Source: a virus
DNA: 64,000 bases
Strand: one strand, 5' to 3'
IMG/VR virus record: IMGVR_UViG_3300036828_000363
Coordinates: 29,236-93,235 of that record
The notes below the pieces were generated by a model. It was not told the DNA's origin. It saw nothing but the letters and a program-made list of their open reading frames with translations, and ran no database searches. Of the stretch, positions 1 through 7,540 are shown piece after piece. Position 1 is the first letter of the stretch. Each line of letters opens with the position of its first letter. The translations under genes and the position numbers were made by a program.

Positions 1-62
1 TTGTAGTTCGGAAAGACGTTGATGGTAGCAAGGTTCTTCGGGTAGCAGGGATGGCGAATTGA
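1..62 (+). CDS. 3' end of an unidentified gene
   Basis: An open frame enters from the left edge and ends at a TGA at 60-62. The visible C-terminus reads VVRKDVDGSKVLRVAGMAN. The stop overlaps the TTG start of the next gene (TTGA), the same coupling seen at 63656. Too little remains to name it. It is called because the frame is open to the edge and the overlap is typical of this genome. Confidence 0.5.
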   Translation, partial: VVRKDVDGSKVLRVAGMAN

Positions 63-511
63 TTCAACTATTTGCTATTCGATTGAAGGGGACGGAAGAT
101 TATCTACCTGCGCTTCCTGTCAGGCGTAAGCATGGTTATAGTTTCACCGTTCCTATGTCGATGAGTAAGAACATGCCACGATGGTTCACAGATCGTGAAT
201 CTGCGGAGCGTGCTTTGACTTCGTGGTTGCAGGGTGAACACGTGGTTCATAGAAAATTTGGTGTTAGCTATTTTGGTGATGATGAGTCTGAAGAGTACGC
301 AGTCAAAACCCGGAAACCAGAACGTAAGCGCGAGCTAATGGAGATAGTTGCGTTTGATCTAACTGAAGTTGAAGAGCGGGAACCTGTACCATGTTTGAAT
401 TGTGCTCAAAGGCAGGAAAATCACCGTGACGGGAAATATTGTTTCCCCGAGAATTTTTATTTTATGTATACTCCTGTGAACCATGAAATACATTCAAGAG
501 TTGGTCGATGA
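59..511 (+). CDS. hypothetical protein
   Basis: 150 residues. The only plausible start in the open frame is TTG at 59, with AGGG about 8 nt upstream; two stops lie just upstream in frame, so it cannot extend. I do not recognise the family. The C-terminal part has a CLNC pair (PVPCLNCAQRQENHRDGKYC) that could form a small zinc site with the later Cys. It overlaps the NADAR-like gene by 29 nt, so the two are probably translated together in the first operon of the window. Confidence 0.7.
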   Translation: MIQLFAIRLKGTEDYLPALPVRRKHGYSFTVPMSMSKNMPRWFTDRESAERALTSWLQGEHVVHRKFGVSYFGDDESEEYAVKTRKPERKRELMEIVAFDLTEVEEREPVPCLNCAQRQENHRDGKYCFPENFYFMYTPVNHEIHSRVGR

Positions 512-989
512 CAAGTCGGAAGCGATCTTTAGGTTTGAAGGGAAGTGGGACTTCCTATCAAATTTTTATATCGATCCTTTTGATGGCTATTGTGCCGAGA
601 TGGACTATCAGTCTCGCAAGGCCATGAACGAAGTTGATCGAGAAAGAATTCTCACTCAATTTGATCCGCGTGAGGCCAAGAAGATAGGTAACAAGATACG
701 TTGCAGGCCCGACTGGGAGTCGATAAGGGTTGATGAGATGGAGAAGGTCATCGACAGGAAGTTCTCTTCATTAGTCATGCAAAAGCTGTTACTGACGACT
801 TTAAATCGGATACTGATTGAGGGTAACTGGTGGCATGATGTCTTCTGGGGAATTTGTACCGGGAGTGGACGAACCAAAAAATGTCACGGTAAGCACGAAC
901 CATTTGGAAATAACCACTTGGGAATTGCTCTGATGAAAAAGCGAACATACTTAGAGCAGATACCCGATAGAGTTTGGTTGCTCAAATGA
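483..989 (+). CDS. NADAR/YbiA-like protein (predicted ADP-ribosyl-guanine N-glycosidase)
   Basis: 168 residues covering the whole NADAR (YbiA) fold. Seen: the N-terminal FRFEGKWDFLSNFY block, a Q-x-x-K segment (DYQSRKAMNE), PDWESIRVDEMEKVIDRKF, the acidic-plus-WHD segment IEGNWWHDVFWGICTGSG, and the closing GNNHLGIALMKKR. These blocks occur in family order. Known of the family: NADAR proteins act on N-glycosidic bonds of ADP-ribose derivatives, and some remove ADP-ribose from guanine in DNA. Inference: a phage copy could undo host DarT-like DNA ADP-ribosylation, or balance ADP-ribosyltransferase activity of the phage itself (see the ART-like module in the 29698 gene). It overlaps both neighbours. 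Confidence 0.85.
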   Translation: MKYIQELVDDKSEAIFRFEGKWDFLSNFYIDPFDGYCAEMDYQSRKAMNEVDRERILTQFDPREAKKIGNKIRCRPDWESIRVDEMEKVIDRKFSSLVMQKLLLTTLNRILIEGNWWHDVFWGICTGSGRTKKCHGKHEPFGNNHLGIALMKKRTYLEQIPDRVWLLK

Positions 990-1174
990 TGAGGACAGAG
1001 AGAGACTGCGTTTACTTATCTTCGGTTATGGCTGAACTGAATGAGACGCAAGCTTTTCTACTCTTGGGTTTGCTTTTAGGCACGTATACGAAACATCCCG
1101 ACGCTTTATTTTGGGATGTCATGATCGATTTTTCGAAGAATCATCTTCACGCTAACAGAATAATAAAACCATAG
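986..1174 (+). CDS. hypothetical small protein
   Basis: 62 residues from ATG 986, which overlaps the TGA of the NADAR-like gene (ATGA). The frame is open from TTG 974, but the overlapping ATG fits the coupling used throughout. The middle is hydrophobic (TQAFLLLGLLLGTYT), possibly one short membrane helix. No family is recognised. Confidence 0.6.
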   Translation: MMRTERDCVYLSSVMAELNETQAFLLLGLLLGTYTKHPDALFWDVMIDFSKNHLHANRIIKP

Positions 1175-1184
1175 GAGATTAGTC

Positions 1185-1439
1185 ATGGCAACTTCTTCAC
1201 TGGAAATTGGTACTGGCTGGCTTCACGCGATGGATAAAACCGGGGATACCAAAGTCATGTGGGATCGTAGCAAACCGGATGAGGTCGCAACCGCTCGTGA
1301 GATGTATGACAAGCTCAGGAAAAAAGGTTACCGTGGTTATTCGGTGACCGGGAAAGATGGGGAGAAGGGAACCGTCTTGAATGAGTTTGACCCGAGCGCA
1401 GAACGTATCATCATGGCGCTTCCGGTAGTTGGGGGTTAG
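1185..1439 (+). CDS. hypothetical protein
   Basis: 84 residues with a clear Shine-Dalgarno sequence (AGGAGA) 7-8 nt before ATG 1185. The sequence is soluble and mixed (WDRSKPDEVATAREMYDKLRKKGYRGYSV), looking like one small alpha/beta domain. The length and pattern match short phage proteins of unknown role. It ends 2 nt before the next ATG, so both are likely in one operon. Confidence 0.7.
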   Translation: MATSSLEIGTGWLHAMDKTGDTKVMWDRSKPDEVATAREMYDKLRKKGYRGYSVTGKDGEKGTVLNEFDPSAERIIMALPVVGG

Positions 1440-1441
1440 TC

Positions 1442-2077
1442 ATGACGATGACTATGAATGGCACAGGCGTGACTAACTGTGACGCTTGGTTTATGTGGAA
1501 TGACGTGTACGTCAATCAGACGGCTACTACTATTACCACGTATCCGAATAACCTTGTTTGGGCGAATTGGTACGCGAATTCCATTGGTACTGGTGATGAT
1601 CAACTTGCCATGCAGCAAAAAGCGAGGGAGCAAGAAGCGAGTTGGTACGGTACTGGTACTGGCTGTGTGACTTATTGCTGGAGAGTTTGGAATGCAGACT
1701 ACCAAGTTAAAACTGAGGTAATTACTCAGGAAGCAATTGAACTTGCTCGCCAACGTGCCGCGGAGCTAGAGAAGAAGAAAAAAGACGCTTTGGATAATGC
1801 TGAAGCTCTGCTTTTCCTTTGTCTCACCGCGACTCAAAAAGCACAGTACAAGGAACACGGCTACTTTGAAACGGTAGTCAATGATCGTATCTTTCGCATA
1901 ACCAAAGGTTGGGCAGGAAACGTCCATGAGTACAAGGACGGTAAGAAGATCAAAAGCTATTGTATTCATCCGATGGAAGATGTGCCATTGCAGGATAACA
2001 TGCTCACGCAAAAACTATTGCTTGAGACACAACTAGACGTGTTTTTGAGAACTGCGAACATGACTACATACAACTAA
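1442..2077 (+). CDS. conserved phage hypothetical protein
   Basis: 211 residues. The N-terminal ~75 residues are low-complexity and rich in T, N and W. A charged helix follows (about 100-120, ELARQRAAELEKKKKDALD), then a conserved-looking C-terminal domain (about 120-205) with ALLFLCLTATQKAQYKEHGYFE, RITKGWAGNVHEY, YCIHP and DNMLTQKLLLET. I know this C-terminal pattern from phage hypothetical proteins; no function is established. The two-part build suggests a variable N-terminal extension joined to the conserved domain. Confidence 0.75.
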   Translation: MTMTMNGTGVTNCDAWFMWNDVYVNQTATTITTYPNNLVWANWYANSIGTGDDQLAMQQKAREQEASWYGTGTGCVTYCWRVWNADYQVKTEVITQEAIELARQRAAELEKKKKDALDNAEALLFLCLTATQKAQYKEHGYFETVVNDRIFRITKGWAGNVHEYKDGKKIKSYCIHPMEDVPLQDNMLTQKLLLETQLDVFLRTANMTTYN

Positions 2078-2107
2078 TTTTTGGGGAGAATAGAATAGGA
2101 GAGAGCA

Positions 2108-2836
2108 GTGAGCATTAATAATATTGACGTGGAACCGGAGACAGACATGGAGCGGGAAGAGAGACTTAGTAGCGCAATTGTTATACATCCTGAGTATAAA
2201 TTGCGCGATGGTCTGCCACCGTTACCTGTCCGTATTCAGCGACTTCCTATAGACGAACGTGGTTACCCGGTGCCATGGTTCGTCTCATGGGTGAATGGGA
2301 AGCCAGAGTTTCGGGCGATGGACGGGAGAAAGCTAAAACGAGCGGTTGAAGAGTCCCGGTGCTGGGTGTGTGGTGATTTACTGGGAAAGTTCAAAACGTT
2401 CGTTATAGGGCCAATGTGTGCGATTAATCGCATATCCTCTGAGCCGTCATCTCACTTTGACTGCGCTGAATTTTCCACCAAAGCTTGCCCGTTTTTGACC
2501 AAACCTCAGATGGTTCGCAGAGAGAATGACCTGCCGGAAGGAATTAAAGACCCGGTTGGTGTTGGCGTAAGACGGAACCCCGGTGTCACCCTGCTGTGGA
2601 CTACCTATAGCTTTACTATTAAACGGGTAGACGGCGGAGTTCTTTTTGAGATTGGAGAACCTACTCGTGTTCTCTGTTACCGTGAAGGTCGCCTCGCGAC
2701 TAAACGTGAGATTGAGGAAAGCATCGTGTCCGGTTTACCACTTCTTGAGGACTACGCGGCTATCGATGGTGGTAACGCGATGATAGAACTTAAATCGAAG
2801 ACCAAAGACGCGTATAAACTTTTAGGGTTGACCTGA
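2108..2836 (+). CDS. conserved phage hypothetical protein with Cys pairs
   Basis: 242 residues from GTG 2108, with AGGAGAG 5 nt upstream. A Cys-rich patch near residues 80-125 (CWVCGDLLGKF, IGPMCAINR, DCAEFSTKACPF) looks like a zinc site. The segment KFKTFVIGPMCAINR...HFDCAEFSTKACPFL resembles a family of phage proteins of unknown function. The C-terminal half has beta-rich text (LLWTTYSFTIKRVDGGVLFEIGEP). Its stop overlaps the queD ATG by 1 nt (TGATG). Confidence 0.7.
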   Translation: MSINNIDVEPETDMEREERLSSAIVIHPEYKLRDGLPPLPVRIQRLPIDERGYPVPWFVSWVNGKPEFRAMDGRKLKRAVEESRCWVCGDLLGKFKTFVIGPMCAINRISSEPSSHFDCAEFSTKACPFLTKPQMVRRENDLPEGIKDPVGVGVRRNPGVTLLWTTYSFTIKRVDGGVLFEIGEPTRVLCYREGRLATKREIEESIVSGLPLLEDYAAIDGGNAMIELKSKTKDAYKLLGLT

Positions 2837-3270
2837 TGAAACCTGTGCGCACTACCATAACCAGACTACACGATATATCGTGTGGCCATCGGGTATTTGG
2901 TCATGAGGGTGCCTGCTCTCGCCTTCATGGACATAACTATCGTGTGAAGATGGTGTGCGCGTCATTGAATAACAAGTTAGACGATGTTGGCCGAGTGATT
3001 GATTTTTCCGAAATTAAAGATCGTCTTTGTAAGTGGTTGGATGACTGTTGGGATCATCGCTTTTTGGTATGGTGCGATGACCCGCTTGCTTTGAAGCTTC
3101 AGTCTCTTGATCACACGGTAGTTGTCGTTCCGTTTAACCCTACAGCAGAGAATTTGGCAATGCATCTTGTAAAGGTGGTCGCACCAGAAAGATTTGTCGG
3201 AACAGGAGTCGAGCTAGTCGCGTGTGAAGTTCAAGAGACGCGTAAGTGTTCGGCGTGGTACACGATATGA
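2836..3270 (+). CDS. queD: 6-carboxytetrahydropterin synthase QueD-like
   Basis: 144 residues, the usual QueD/PTPS size. QueD turns dihydroneopterin triphosphate into 6-carboxy-tetrahydropterin in the 7-deazaguanine (preQ0) pathway. Zinc ligands are visible as His18 (CGHRVF) and His31/His33 (RLHGHNY), and the catalytic Cys as Cys27 (GACSRLHGH). VIDFSEIK, the DH pair in CWDHRFL, NPTAENLA and CEVQET follow in family order. With queE downstream it forms a partial deazaguanine pathway; no folE or queC is in the window. It sits between overlapping genes (1 nt and 4 nt). Confidence 0.9.
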   Translation: MKPVRTTITRLHDISCGHRVFGHEGACSRLHGHNYRVKMVCASLNNKLDDVGRVIDFSEIKDRLCKWLDDCWDHRFLVWCDDPLALKLQSLDHTVVVVPFNPTAENLAMHLVKVVAPERFVGTGVELVACEVQETRKCSAWYTI

Positions 3271-3455
3271 TGGACGAAAAAACTTTTAGGAAAATTCAGA
3301 CTCAGCTCGAAGTAGTTGAGGAAGAACTTGACCGTCTCACCGAATGGGAGCGGGAAGAATTCATCCCCAGTATTTCAGATCAGTTCACCCGGAACGGTAC
3401 GTTGACGGTGCCTCAGCAGGATAAGCTGCAACAGATATATGACAAGGTTGCTTGA
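3267..3455 (+). CDS. hypothetical small protein
   Basis: 62 residues from ATG 3267, overlapping the queD stop (ATGA). Upstream in-frame codons reach GTG 3246, but the ATG is preferred. It is highly charged and probably helical (KIQTQLEVVEEELDRLTEWEREE), like a short coiled coil. No family recognised. Confidence 0.6.
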   Translation: MMDEKTFRKIQTQLEVVEEELDRLTEWEREEFIPSISDQFTRNGTLTVPQQDKLQQIYDKVA

Positions 3456-3604
3456 TGGATTATCCTCAATATTGCCCGACTTGTGGCGGTGAGCATAACA
3501 ATCCAAAGTTCATGCCGGACTATGGTGCAATGGGGCAGGGATTCGGGGAAGTTCACGGTTCAACTTGTACAGACAAATTTCACGATAGGCGCGACAATGA
3601 CTAA
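3455..3604 (+). CDS. 49-residue zinc-finger-like protein
   Basis: The ATG at 3455 overlaps the previous stop by 1 nt (TGATG). The protein is 49 residues, beginning MDYPQYCPTCGGEHN, with a CPTC knuckle, then HGSTCTDKFHD, giving a possible Cys3His zinc site. It ends at TAA 3602-3604, overlapping the next ATG by 8 nt. Overlap at both ends and the Cys pattern support it as a real gene. Confidence 0.55.
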   Translation: MDYPQYCPTCGGEHNNPKFMPDYGAMGQGFGEVHGSTCTDKFHDRRDND

Positions 3605-3857
3605 AGCAGAAGCGGAACGCCTTGTTCTTCTAGTTGAAGAAATGGGTGAGTCGATACAAGCTGCAAGTAAAATCCTGCGCCACGGGTATGAATCTAGTGG
3701 TTACGATAACCGTGGTGAGCTTGAAAAGGAACTTGGGCATGTACTTTTTTCAATCGGCCTATTGGATTTGAGCAATGACATTAATCTCGATAGGATAGTT
3801 AAGCATAAGAACGAAAAGGCAGATACTATCGCGCCTTATTTGCATCATCAAGGTTGA
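3597..3857 (+). CDS. MazG-like nucleotide pyrophosphohydrolase-type protein
   Basis: 86 residues from ATG 3597 (MTKAEAERLVLLVEEMGES). The frame extends further upstream only through the preceding gene. The EEMGESIQAASKILRHG...ELEKELGHVLFSIGLL pattern matches the four-helix MazG-like (all-alpha NTP-PPase) family, whose EExxE and ExxD/E helices bind Mg2+; here EEMGE is visible and the second acidic pair is ELEKELGH. Such enzymes clear non-canonical or excess NTPs, which would fit a block that makes modified nucleotides. The exact substrate cannot be read from the sequence. Confidence 0.65.
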   Translation: MTKAEAERLVLLVEEMGESIQAASKILRHGYESSGYDNRGELEKELGHVLFSIGLLDLSNDINLDRIVKHKNEKADTIAPYLHHQG

Positions 3858-3860
3858 GTC

Positions 3861-3944
3861 ATGAAATTCGTGGAGTTCATGGATTTAATAGGGTTGTTCT
3901 TCCCGAGGAAACGCAATGATATACGCGATGGAAGTGCTCAATAA
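3861..3944 (+). CDS. possible 27-residue peptide
   Basis: A short frame MKFVEFMDLIGLFFPRKRND... begins 3 nt after the MazG-like gene and ends inside the start of the next gene (3916). It has a hydrophobic stretch followed by basic residues. It may be a real mini-protein or only leader sequence; there is no clear ribosome-binding site. Confidence 0.25.
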   Translation: MKFVEFMDLIGLFFPRKRNDIRDGSAQ

Positions 3945-4218
3945 TTTTGACGGTGATAAAAGCATTCAACTCGATCCGGACACCGACGAAGGTAAACAGA
4001 AAATCGCGGAGTTATTTCATAGCCTGCTTCTACAGGGTACGGCTGTATTCTTTGAGCGTGGTAACGAAACGTACAAGGTCAAGGGATATGACCCGAAGGA
4101 ATACAAGTTGCGTATCGAAGTTCCCGCGAAGCGCGGACGGAAGAGAAAAGTTGTAGCGGTTCATCCTCAACAACAAAGAGACAGAGTTACCGCAGTTGCT
4201 CCGCGCTCAGGTGGATAG
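3916..4218 (+). CDS. conserved phage hypothetical protein
   Basis: 100 residues from ATG 3916 with GAGG 7-8 nt upstream. The middle (KIAELFHSLLLQGTAVFFERGNETYKVKGYDPKEYKLRIE) looks like a small alpha/beta domain seen in phage proteins of unknown function. The C-terminal third is very basic and Pro/Ala-rich (AKRGRKRKVVAVHP), which suggests nucleic-acid contact. Confidence 0.65.
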   Translation: MIYAMEVLNNFDGDKSIQLDPDTDEGKQKIAELFHSLLLQGTAVFFERGNETYKVKGYDPKEYKLRIEVPAKRGRKRKVVAVHPQQQRDRVTAVAPRSGG

Positions 4219-4229
4219 GAAGGTCAATT

Positions 4230-4412
4230 ATGGATGTAGATACATCTAACGCTCAGTTAGTGGGTGTGAATGCCGGGGACATTGTCATTCTAGTACCAAA
4301 GCGAAGAATGACGAAGGATGAAGCTATAGCTCACGCAGCTTGGTTGATCGCCTTAGCTGATCCACATAAAGAAAAGTTTGATGACGTTCTTCAAGCGATA
4401 TTGAATTCGTAG
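4230..4412 (+). CDS. conserved phage hypothetical protein
   Basis: 60 residues with AGGAAG about 9 nt before ATG 4230. It contains GDIVILVPKRRMTKDEAIAHAAWLIALAD, a pattern I know from small phage proteins of unknown function. It is followed 2 nt later by the next gene. Confidence 0.65.
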   Translation: MDVDTSNAQLVGVNAGDIVILVPKRRMTKDEAIAHAAWLIALADPHKEKFDDVLQAILNS

Positions 4413-4414
4413 TT

Positions 4415-5200
4415 ATGACAAACGGACATCCAATTCATGAACCGATACCACCTCACAAAGAGATAACCCATGAGCAACTATGTCGGGGATTATCCAGATG
4501 GGCGGAATCTCAGGGATGGCCTTTCGGTTGTCCGATACCATCCATTGGCGCAGTTAAATGTCGTCTAGTCATAGCTAAACGTGCTCCGTTCGGTGACCGT
4601 GAAGTTCCTATTCTTTCCATGCCAGAACTACTTGGTGAGATTCCTATCCGGGAGATAAAAGAAGAAGCAGACAGGAAAGCTAATCCGAATTTGAAATTAA
4701 TAAATTCGTGGTATCAAACCAATGGTATACTTGTCGGGATCATTCAAGATGACGATGGAAAAAGGTTCGCCTGTCAACTAAGTCATCCTATTTTGGAGCG
4801 ACTACCTAGATTAATTGAAACCGCAGCTTGTAGGTATGGTGCGGTAACAGCCCGAGCAGAAGCAAGAGCAATGATGAATCTAGCTGATCGTTTGTCCGAA
4901 GTACAAGCAGACAGTTACGTTCTCAATGGTTCTTTTGTTGAAACTAGCAAAAGAAGTAAAGTCAAATACATTTTTCGTAAAGGTTATCCTACTATTGCGA
5001 TGGTGCAAAAGGGTGAGCTTATGCAGTTTCTAGCCGCGCTTTGTATGCACCCTTTAGCTTACTACGAAAACACTCATTGTGGCGCGATGACACCGTCAGA
5101 TGACGTACTCGCTCACTTGTTGTTCATGAGAGCGGACGAACATGGATTTTGGAAAAACAGTAACCAGCATCCACTTTGGGATACCCGGAGCGGGATATAA
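4415..5200 (+). CDS. hypothetical protein
   Basis: 261 residues. No catalytic motif is recognised. The C-terminal half (YVLNGSFVETSKRSKVKYIFRKGYPTIAM, then LAALCMHPLAYYENTHCGAMTPSDDVLAHLLFMR) looks like a compact alpha/beta domain. The stop lies 8 nt before the queE start chosen here. Its place between queD and queE hints at a role in the same block, but nothing in the sequence shows it. Confidence 0.65.
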   Translation: MTNGHPIHEPIPPHKEITHEQLCRGLSRWAESQGWPFGCPIPSIGAVKCRLVIAKRAPFGDREVPILSMPELLGEIPIREIKEEADRKANPNLKLINSWYQTNGILVGIIQDDDGKRFACQLSHPILERLPRLIETAACRYGAVTARAEARAMMNLADRLSEVQADSYVLNGSFVETSKRSKVKYIFRKGYPTIAMVQKGELMQFLAALCMHPLAYYENTHCGAMTPSDDVLAHLLFMRADEHGFWKNSNQHPLWDTRSGI

Positions 5201-5208
5201 GAGGGAAC

Positions 5209-5916
5209 ATGGACATCTACCCGGTAGCTGAGTGCTTCGATAGTCTGCAAGGTGAAGGTGTTTACGCCGGACAAAGGCAATTCTTCATCAGGTTGGCGGG
5301 TTGTTCGGTTGGGAAACCGTTTCCGAAAGAACGGTACAGTGTAAATAGCGAAGGTTCTAAAGCACTCCCGATATACACGGAGCAGTGTACAACTTGGGAT
5401 GGTAGAAAATTCGAGTGCGATACTGACTATCGCGTGAAGCAACATTTGAGTGTGGAAGAGTTGGTTGCACTGGTGCCTGAGGATTGTTACAACGTTTGTC
5501 TGACTGGTGGGGAACCGTTCATTCACGATTTGGTTCCGTTGGTCTACGCGCTTTGGATGAAGCAAATAAAAACCCACATTGAAACATCGGGAACCCGTCA
5601 TCTGAATGATGCATTTCCCAGTAGTAACAATGACCACGTTGAAAGAGACGTGTGGATTACCGTTAGTCCTAAGCTAAACGTTCTCGATGGAATGTTGAGA
5701 CGAGCGGATGAAATCAAGTTGCTGGTGGACGTGAACTTCCCAGTGAAGAATGATCTTCTGAAAAAACTTGCTAACAAGAAGAATGTATTCTTGCAGCCGA
5801 TAAACCATGAGAACACCGTGGACTCGCGCAACCTGAAAGTTTGCCACGAGCTTTTGAAAAATTATCCTGACTGGAAACTATCCATTCAGTTGCACAAGGT
5901 GATGGGAATTCGATGA
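5209..5916 (+). CDS. queE: 7-carboxy-7-deazaguanine synthase QueE-like radical SAM enzyme
   Basis: About 235 residues from ATG 5209, preceded by GAGGGA; the frame is open from ATG 5176 inside the previous gene, but the later start fits QueE N-termini (YPVAECFDSLQGEG). QueE makes the 7-deazaguanine ring from 6-carboxytetrahydropterin. Seen: the substrate segment SLQGEGVYAGQRQFFIRLAGC, LTGGEPF (SAM-binding GGE), HIETSGT and a C-terminal PI/VSP region (WITVSPKLN). The cluster cysteines are spread: GC-SVGKPF, then EQC-TTWDGRKFEC-DTDY about 28 and 38 residues on, unlike the compact CxxxCxxC. I know this layout from phage-type QueE proteins. Confidence 0.88.
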   Translation: MDIYPVAECFDSLQGEGVYAGQRQFFIRLAGCSVGKPFPKERYSVNSEGSKALPIYTEQCTTWDGRKFECDTDYRVKQHLSVEELVALVPEDCYNVCLTGGEPFIHDLVPLVYALWMKQIKTHIETSGTRHLNDAFPSSNNDHVERDVWITVSPKLNVLDGMLRRADEIKLLVDVNFPVKNDLLKKLANKKNVFLQPINHENTVDSRNLKVCHELLKNYPDWKLSIQLHKVMGIR

Positions 5917-5924
5917 CTAATTAA

Positions 5925-6026
5925 GCGGTAGAAAGGTTTGGGTGCCTTATCATAAGCGTTGGAGCTTTAGAGGAAGGTGTACTGACTCTACTGGTTCATT
6001 CCAAAGAAAATGCCTCTCTAATAGCG
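5925..6026 (+). other. in-frame N-terminal extension of the DnaB-like gene without a standard start
   Basis: The frame of the helicase stays open for 34 codons upstream of ATG 6027, back to TAA 5922-5924. The codons read ...CLIISVGALEEGVLTLLVHSK... then ENASLIAM, which continues smoothly into the protein and looks like the start of a DnaB N-terminal domain. No ATG, GTG or TTG occurs in it in frame. ATC 5949 and ATA 5952 are possible rare starts, with GAAAGG about 12 nt upstream. A sequencing indel is the other explanation. Confidence 0.5.
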
Positions 6027-7331
6027 ATGAAAGTAGAGCCCGCTCTATTTACTAACCGTGTAAACCAACTCATAGCGAAAACAGCGTTAGCCTACCTAAA
6101 AGAATACCGTGAGCCACCCGGTAATCAAATGGAGTATCTTCTCGAAATGGAGTTGATACGAGGCGACGATGGTAAACTTCTCCGTCAAACTTTAGAGATA
6201 CTAGACAAGCAAAAAGATCAAATTCAACCCGCATTCATACTTAATCAGCTTACCCGTTTTGTCGAAATCCAGTCACTCTCATCTTCCCTGCAAAGTGCAA
6301 TAGAATCGTTAGGCAGGGGAGAACTAGAAGACGCAAGAAAAGCAATCTATAGCTCGGCAGTTCCAGAAGTTGAATCATCCGGTATATGGCTACATGACCC
6401 GAAGAAAATGCTTTCGTGGTTGGATGATGAACAAGAAGAGTTTTTCTCATCCGGGATTGGAGTACTTGATAGAGCGAAGGTGACACCAGCCCGGAAGACT
6501 TTAGTCTTCATGATCGCCGCGGCGAAGAAGGGAAAAACTTGGTGGCTGGTTCAGGTTGGAAAAAGCAATTTATTGTATCGGCACACCGTCCTGCATATCA
6601 CTCTTGAAGTCAGTGAAAAAGTAGTTGCTAGACGGTATGTTCAATCGATGTTTTCGCTCACAAAGAGTCAGGCGCGAGAAATCAAGGTTCCGTATTTCCA
6701 GAAGACAGAAACCGGAACCGCGATAGACTTTCAGACCTTCCAACGGGAAGGTGTTCCCAGTAGACGCAAAGAGGTCTCAGAACGTCTCGCGTCGATGAAA
6801 GGTCGTTACCCCCGTCTACTCATCAAGGAATTCCCTACAGGGGCGTTAACGACTGAGCAATTGGATATGTACCTTGATCAGTTGGACAAGACAGAAAACT
6901 TCAGGCCAGACGTAATAATTCTTGATTATCCGGACTTGATGAAAATTGATTCTGCTCAAATGAGAATCGATACCGGGAGACAGTTTCGTGATCTTCGCGG
7001 AATAGCAGTGAAGAGAAATTCTGCAATGGTCGCGGTCACTCAGGGAAACCGGGAAGCGGATACAGCGAAGGTAGTCGATAAGAGGAACGTTGCTGAAGAC
7101 TGGAGCAAGATTGGTACGGCTGACGCGGTCTACACGTATAGTCAGACGGAAGCGGAAAAAGCATTAGGACTCGCCCGGTTCTTTGTCGCAGCAGGCCGAG
7201 ATGAGGTGGACAGGTTCATGGTGCTTATATCCCAGTCTTACGACATAGGACAATTTTGCATCGATTCAATTATGATGTCCGCTGACATTCGTCAGCAGTT
7301 GGAAGGTGGAGCACCCAAAGAAGTTGAGTGA
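6027..7331 (+). CDS. dnaB: DnaB-like replicative helicase
   Basis: 434 residues from ATG 6027. The N-terminal ~130 residues are helical (FTNRVNQLIAKTALAYLKEY), like the DnaB N-domain. The C-terminal RecA-type ATPase has Walker A at about 165-175 (AAAKKGKTWWL), a helix-sensor stretch TVLHITLEVSEKVVARRY, Walker B (RPDVIILDYPDLM), a Gln/sensor strand SAMVAVTQGNRE, and AARDEVDRFMVLISQSYDIGQF near the end. It would unwind the replication fork as a hexamer. The start is doubtful (see the extension upstream). The 3' end overlaps a convergent gene by 40 nt. Confidence 0.8.
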   Translation: MKVEPALFTNRVNQLIAKTALAYLKEYREPPGNQMEYLLEMELIRGDDGKLLRQTLEILDKQKDQIQPAFILNQLTRFVEIQSLSSSLQSAIESLGRGELEDARKAIYSSAVPEVESSGIWLHDPKKMLSWLDDEQEEFFSSGIGVLDRAKVTPARKTLVFMIAAAKKGKTWWLVQVGKSNLLYRHTVLHITLEVSEKVVARRYVQSMFSLTKSQAREIKVPYFQKTETGTAIDFQTFQREGVPSRRKEVSERLASMKGRYPRLLIKEFPTGALTTEQLDMYLDQLDKTENFRPDVIILDYPDLMKIDSAQMRIDTGRQFRDLRGIAVKRNSAMVAVTQGNREADTAKVVDKRNVAEDWSKIGTADAVYTYSQTEAEKALGLARFFVAAGRDEVDRFMVLISQSYDIGQFCIDSIMMSADIRQQLEGGAPKEVE

Positions 7332-7516
7332 CGTTTGCCGGCGTCACGTTTGTCAGCGTCAGCGATCGCTCGTTCCAATCCGTTAGCTACGTTGTGATAT
7401 GTCGCGCAGCGGACGGAATGAGTGATACCTGTTTTGTAGACTTCATACCAGTTGGGTGCTCTTTGCAGCACCCAGTGTGTGGCATTTTCGTAAGCGATTT
7501 GGGATTCGTTATACAT
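7292..7516 (-). CDS. hypothetical protein
   Basis: 74 residues on the minus strand. The ATG at 7514-7516 has GGAG 6 nt upstream; the frame extends to a GTG at 7537, but that lies at the very end of the preceding operon gene. The text includes HWVLQRAPNWYEVYKTGITHSVRCATYHNVANGLERAIADADKR, a small alpha/beta pattern seen in phage hypotheticals. It is last in an operon after the OB-fold gene and overlaps the 3' end of the convergent helicase gene. Confidence 0.65.
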   Translation of the reverse strand: MYNESQIAYENATHWVLQRAPNWYEVYKTGITHSVRCATYHNVANGLERAIADADKRDAGKRHSTSLGAPPSNC

Positions 7517-7540
7517 TAATTTCTCCGTGGTGACCACCCT

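Noticed and set aside
2800-2836. preQ1 riboswitch before queD
   Set aside because: queD overlaps the preceding gene by 1 nt, so there is no leader, and no pseudoknot-like sequence was seen near queE either.
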